A stretch of DNA of 64,000 nucleotides from positions 8,702,501 through 8,766,500 of the forward strand of contig OU015651.1 of assembly GCA_907165275.2 (NCBI GenBank), written 5' to 3'. The stretch is from Zygaena filipendulae. Lineage: Eukaryota > Arthropoda > Insecta > Lepidoptera > Zygaenidae. Positions 59,632 to 64,000 of this stretch are shown here, in pieces. How positions within the stretch are numbered: position 1 is the stretch's first letter; every line of letters starts with the position of its first letter. The notes beneath the pieces are model-generated. The model searched no databases, was not told where the DNA came from, and worked only from the letters and a program-made list of their open reading frames with translations. The position numbers were made by a program, and so were the translations under genes.

Positions 59632-59879
59632 CGGCCCCCGGCTTGAAAGGGTGGGTTCCTTTCAACGGAATCCAAACAAAGTAATGGTCACGACTCACGA
59701 CTGATCTAATTGAATACAAACAGAAGATCACCGAAACTATAACTTTCGGTTTTAAATTAAATGTAAGAATACGGATTTGTAATACAATATAAGACAACAG
59801 AGAAAAGCTATAATACTAATATATTATGTACTAAATTCAATATGCTAGCTTACTACTAAGTTTAACTTAAGATACAACT
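59632..59879 (-). other. BEL/Pao 3' untranslated segment
   Basis: AT-rich minus-strand sequence between the polyprotein stop and the proposed LTR. An AATAAA overlaps the stop codon (CAATAAAG). Confidence 0.45.
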
Positions 59880-62800
59880 TTATTGTGAGGGTAGTGGACA
59901 CAGACGAACCACTGGACGCTTTAACGTACCCCCTTTAGTTTTTACTAATACGACACGTATACGTCGATCTGATCCGGGATATGTTTCCTGAACTATGCCC
60001 AAAGGCCAATGTAACGGAGGGGAATTATTTTGCATAATTATAACCACCGTACCCTTTTTTATTGGATCGGGATCTGTTAGCCACTTTTCACGTACTTGAA
60101 GAGTGTTTAAATATTCATTACTCCATCGCGCCCAATACGATTGCACAAGCTTGTCAAGCAACACGAACCGCGAACGTATCTGGTTAACATTCTCAACTAC
60201 CGGCGCAGCTGGAAGAGAACCTAACGGAACATTATGAAGGAAGTGTGCCGGTGTCAGTGCTACAGGTTCCGAGGGATCTGAACTCAACATTCGTCCTAAC
60301 GGTCTCGAATTTAGAATCGCTTCAATCCGAATTAGCAGGGTCAAAAGCTCTTCATATGTAAGTATCTGAGAACCAATTACTCGAAATAAGTGAGTCTTGA
60401 ACGCCTTCACTGTGGCCTCCCATCCACCCCCGAAATGAGGAGCATTAGGCGGGATCATTTGCCATTGAATCCGCTTGTTAGACAGCTCACTATACCACTG
60501 TTTGGTGTGCTGTTCTGATTTTAAAAAGACATCAAGTTCGTCCAAATAACCTCGAGCTCCTACGAAATTTGTCCCGTTATCTGAAAACAATTTCTCTACC
60601 GGACCTCGTCTACCCAAAAATCTCTTCAAAGCATTGAGGAATCCGTCGGTGCTTAAGTCTGGAACTAACTCTACATGTACGGCCCTAGTCGTAAGGCATA
60701 AAAAAACACAAATGTACGCCTTTTGGCTCCTCACACCTCGCTTACGAGTGAGGGTAATGTTTATGGGACCGCAATAATCCAGCCCGGTATGTGAAAACGG
60801 TTTTGAAATCTGCAATCTACACGCTGGCAACTCCGCCATTATAGGAGGCACGCAAGCTTTAGGATGCACACGAAAACATGAATTGCACAACTGCACACGG
60901 GAACGAACCACCCTGCGTCCGGCTAAAATCCAAAAACGGTGTCTCAATATAGACAATAGCAAGTATGGGCCAGCATGACAATTTTCGCGGTGCGTATAAT
61001 CAATGATTATATTGACAATATGATCTTTCTGTGGCAACAGGATTGGATGCTTATGATCATAAGTTATGTCTGCGTTTCCTAACCGACCTCCCACGCGCAA
61101 AACTCCATCTACAATGAACGGTCGCAGTTTCTGTATAGGTTTTAAACAACGCTTATTTGACCGAACGGCACTCAGTGTATCTGCAAAACAAATCGATTGC
61201 AGAGAACGAATGACCGCCAATTCTGCTTGAACTAAGTCGTCTGTCTGTGGAATACCCCTGGAAGATAATTTTCTCGCAAAGCGCAACACATAAACAACAA
61301 TACGAAGTAACCTCGGCCACGAAGATATCCGCTGAGATAACGCATAGAGTGTCGGCTTCTCGGGCTCGTCGAAAACGGCCAACGTTATGGTTTTAGCTTC
61401 TGGAACTACAATGTCTGCGTCCAATTTAAATGGTCGAATCGGCCACTGAGACGACTCCTTCTGCATCCAAGATGGACCGCTAAACCATAGATGATGGTCG
61501 AGAATTTGAGCCGGGCTGAGCCCACGGGATAGGCAATCGCTTGGATTTTGATTTCCAGGAATATGATAGAAATGAGAAGGTGACAAATTCTCTTGTAATT
61601 TTGCTATACGATTCGCAACAAAGGTTTTCCACTTATGTGGACTCGAATGGATCCAGTGCAACGTCACAGTAGAATCTGTAAAAGCAAAAATTTTATTTAT
61701 TTGACAACGTTTGTCATAACTATTTAGCACTACTCCTACTACCTGAGACATCAACAACGCTGCACATAATTCCAGACGAGGTAAGGGAACTGTTTTTAGA
61801 GGGGCGACCCGAGACTTCGCACATAGAAGGTTGACCTGGACCTTGTCGACAGTCTGAAAATGTACGTAGATGGCAGCACCGTACGCCTTCTCGCTAGCAT
61901 CGGAAAAAGCTAGTAGAGTGACAACGCCATTGTCTCCGACACCTACATGACGAGGTATTGAAAGATTAGACAACTGCGGTAATTCAGCCTTAAAACGGCT
62001 CCACCTCTTGACTATATGGTGAGGAGGCTGCTCATCCCAACCTATTTTCAACTCCCACAAGCTACGAATCAGCAACTTGGCATACAAGATTACTGGTGCT
62101 GCGAATCCTAAAAGGTCCCACAATCGAGCCACCACGGACAAAACATTCCGTTTTGTGCACTCCTCAGGACATGACGCCACATCAAATGAAAACACATCTG
62201 TGCGCGGCTCCCATTTAACGCCTAATATTTTATGACCATCTTCGTCGAAACTGTGTACGTGAGGATGTAAATGCGTTTCTGGAAGCTGGGTAAGCAGAGC
62301 GGAGGAGTTGCTAGACCACTTCATTAGCTCAAAACCTCCTGCTTTAAATAAATCTATCAGCTGACGTGCTGCATTTGTAGCTAGGGTTACTGAACTGAAA
62401 CTGTAAATGACGTCATCCATGTACGACCCGTTTTGTACTACATTTACTGCAATAGGAAAATTTACACTTTCATCCTCGCATAGCTGTCGGACTGTTCTTA
62501 AGGCTAAAAATGGACTTGAAGCCAACCCAAAACAGACTCTATCAAACTGAAACATCTGCAAGCGATCGTTGGGATTAAAGCGGTACAATATCCGCAAATA
62601 TTTACAATCAGGAGGACGTACCTTGATTTGTAAGTACATTTGTTTTACATCTGCACAGAACGCTACAGCAAAGAGACGGAAATTTATCATAAGAGTGAAA
62701 ATATCACCTTGTAAATTGGGACCGGCATGGAGCATGTTGTTCAATGACAGCCCTCGATCAGTACGGGCACTAGCGTCCAACACAATTCTCAATTTGGTTG

Positions 62801-64000
62801 TCAATTTACTGTCACGTATAACGCAGTGGTGGGGAATAATATACCCACAATCTTGACTAGCATCTGAAACTGGTTTCAAATAACCAACCGATAAATAATC
62901 TTTGATTACATCATCATATGCCTTCCGCAGAGACGGTGACATCTGTAATTTACGTTCTAAGAAAAAAAAACGTTTTTTAGCAATATTTAAAGAACTGCCC
63001 AATTCTGTTGGGTTCGACTTAAATGGTAACCCTACAGTGTACCTACCTGACACGTCACGTGTTGTGGTATTTTTATAAAAGCTCTCACACTCCTGTTCTT
63101 CACGGCTGAGACGGGCAGCAGTACAGGACGGCACCTCATCCAGCTGCCAAAACCGCGACACCAGATCACTCATGGAAGAGTCTTCGAAGGTACAATAAGC
63201 AGCTGTATGCATAGACTTGTTTACATTACAAACCGGAACCTCTCCCAGGATAATGAATCCGAGTCTGGTCTGAATTGCATCTGGTAAACCGGGTGGTCCA
63301 TGTATTCTTCCAGGTAATAATAGCTTAGTGAACAATTGTGCTCCGATCAGAACTTCCACTTCACCTGGAACCTGGAAAGAATCATCAGCAAGTGGAACAC
63401 TTGATAAATAAGACAACACTGACATGTCAACCATGGAGGATGGCAACTTATTAGTGAGTGTATCTACCACTAATGGTTTAATGTGAAAAACTTCGTTCTT
63501 ATCAAAGCGGGATGTGAAATGTAAATCCGTTACAGCATTGACACGTTTGACACCATCACCAAACCCATACACTGATATTGGAGATTCTGGTTCCAGCACT
63601 GTTAATGATAGTTTCTTGCAACATTGCAATGTGATAAAGTGACTTTGGGATCCGCTGTCAATAAGACAGCGAACCATGTGAGGTATACCTAGCCGGTCCA
63701 CTACTCGAACCTTGGCAGTAGCTAGAAGCACAGTAGATGAACACATTTCGTACCTAGGACTCTGAGTTTCTGTCTTATGTATTGAACACAAGGAGACTTC
63801 CGCAGGGGACACATCACCTAACTCATCCTTGCCCGACCACCTGGATGTACCGTCACTATCCAAGTTACCTTCAATTGCAACTGGTAAAGATGTACTTGTT
63901 TGTCCATCAAAATGTAATAATGTATGATGGGACCTTGATTGACAAGAACTACAATTAGACCTTAACGTACATGCTGGTGTGCGATGCCTAGCACTTAAAC
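59880..64000 (-). CDS. BEL/Pao retrotransposon polyprotein, 5' end cut by window
   Basis: Open from the right edge to the TAA at 59880. The frame continues past 63863 (a TTG, not a start) to base 64000, where CSSCQSRSHHTLLHFD gives the BEL/Pao zinc-knuckle region. Numbering from 63863: aspartic protease LIDSG (D69) in a DUF1758-like domain, reverse transcriptase with FCADVKQMYLQI (D405) and YMDD (481-484), Pao peptidase A17/RNase H-like region with FSDASEKAYGAAIY (653-666), integrase zinc-binding region, integrase core D1029 (GLDYCGP), D1095 (FSDNGTNF) and E1149 (GGWEATVK), then a C-terminal WPLGIV...VRLCPLP domain (DUF5641 type). Integrase after RT and the DUF1758/A17 set identify BEL/Pao. 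No stops or frameshifts over 1370 codons: a young copy. Self-replication only; no host role inferred. Confidence 0.95.
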   Translation of the reverse strand, partial: LSARHRTPACTLRSNCSSCQSRSHHTLLHFDGQTSTSLPVAIEGNLDSDGTSRWSGKDELGDVSPAEVSLCSIHKTETQSPRYEMCSSTVLLATAKVRVVDRLGIPHMVRCLIDSGSQSHFITLQCCKKLSLTVLEPESPISVYGFGDGVKRVNAVTDLHFTSRFDKNEVFHIKPLVVDTLTNKLPSSMVDMSVLSYLSSVPLADDSFQVPGEVEVLIGAQLFTKLLLPGRIHGPPGLPDAIQTRLGFIILGEVPVCNVNKSMHTAAYCTFEDSSMSDLVSRFWQLDEVPSCTAARLSREEQECESFYKNTTTRDVSGRYTVGLPFKSNPTELGSSLNIAKKRFFFLERKLQMSPSLRKAYDDVIKDYLSVGYLKPVSDASQDCGYIIPHHCVIRDSKLTTKLRIVLDASARTDRGLSLNNMLHAGPNLQGDIFTLMINFRLFAVAFCADVKQMYLQIKVRPPDCKYLRILYRFNPNDRLQMFQFDRVCFGLASSPFLALRTVRQLCEDESVNFPIAVNVVQNGSYMDDVIYSFSSVTLATNAARQLIDLFKAGGFELMKWSSNSSALLTQLPETHLHPHVHSFDEDGHKILGVKWEPRTDVFSFDVASCPEECTKRNVLSVVARLWDLLGFAAPVILYAKLLIRSLWELKIGWDEQPPHHIVKRWSRFKAELPQLSNLSIPRHVGVGDNGVVTLLAFSDASEKAYGAAIYVHFQTVDKVQVNLLCAKSRVAPLKTVPLPRLELCAALLMSQVVGVVLNSYDKRCQINKIFAFTDSTVTLHWIHSSPHKWKTFVANRIAKLQENLSPSHFYHIPGNQNPSDCLSRGLSPAQILDHHLWFSGPSWMQKESSQWPIRPFKLDADIVVPEAKTITLAVFDEPEKPTLYALSQRISSWPRLLRIVVYVLRFARKLSSRGIPQTDDLVQAELAVIRSLQSICFADTLSAVRSNKRCLKPIQKLRPFIVDGVLRVGGRLGNADITYDHKHPILLPQKDHIVNIIIDYTHRENCHAGPYLLLSILRHRFWILAGRRVVRSRVQLCNSCFRVHPKACVPPIMAELPACRLQISKPFSHTGLDYCGPINITLTRKRGVRSQKAYICVFLCLTTRAVHVELVPDLSTDGFLNALKRFLGRRGPVEKLFSDNGTNFVGARGYLDELDVFLKSEQHTKQWYSELSNKRIQWQMIPPNAPHFGGGWEATVKAFKTHLFRVIGSQILTYEELLTLLIRIEAILNSRPLGRMLSSDPSEPVALTPAHFLHNVPLGSLPAAPVVENVNQIRSRFVLLDKLVQSYWARWSNEYLNTLQVREKWLTDPDPIKKGTVVIIMQNNSPPLHWPLGIVQETYPGSDRRIRVVLVKTKGGTLKRPVVRLCPLPSQ

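Noticed and set aside
59245..59797. Three minus-strand frames of about 70 codons
   Set aside because: They fall within the proposed BEL/Pao LTR and 3' untranslated segment; none resembles a protein domain.

Overview
This window looks like nuclear DNA from a moth or butterfly (Lepidoptera). It is AT-rich, intron-bearing and crowded with mobile elements. Points for this identification are the Helitrons with an AT-rich TATAAAGCTGG-type head, the many dispersed repeats beginning ACTAGCTG(T) followed by a CCGCGG core, the very common TAGGTACCTA motif, full-length Copia and BEL/Pao polyproteins, and paired bacterial-type GlpQ phosphodiesterase genes. Species cannot be told from the sequence.

Layout. 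1-4050: 3' part of a Copia retrotransposon (plus strand) with an open polyprotein frame and a probable 3' LTR. 4731-10642: the 5' five coding exons of a minus-strand UDP-glucuronate decarboxylase gene (UXS1-like), reconstructed exon by exon with matching splice phases. The remaining exons lie beyond position 1, so the Copia element sits in an intron of this gene in opposite orientation. Its other introns carry inverted-repeat elements, some nested. 11.2-17.8 kb: a repeat block made of two head-to-tail non-autonomous Helitrons with internal ~670-bp tandem repeats, flanked by inverted copies of a CTCGAGCGCGTCAG-type repeat, then a 1.74-kb foldback element containing a fragment resembling the U2 snRNA 5' end. 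19.1-27.8 kb: two intact GlpQ-type glycerophosphodiester phosphodiesterase genes (minus strand) with uninterrupted coding frames, signal peptides and apparent 5'-UTR introns, plus a broken third copy between them that lies between ~320-bp direct repeats. 28-59 kb: a gene-poor stretch with many repeats, several MITEs with visible target-site duplications, one tRNA-Ser(GCT) gene, several GC-rich islets that could be regulatory or untranslated exons, and one weak pre-miRNA-like hairpin. 59.2-64 kb: a BEL/Pao retrotransposon (minus strand), open through protease, RT, RNase H and integrase, running off the right edge.

Host genes with a convincing function are therefore few: Uxs (UDP-xylose for proteoglycan linkers), two secreted GDPDs (probably glycerophosphodiester breakdown outside the cell or in the secretory path), and a tRNA. 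The GDPD pair is the most interesting biology, because it looks like a bacterial gene taken over by an insect and then duplicated. The rest records layers of transposition, in several places one element inside another.
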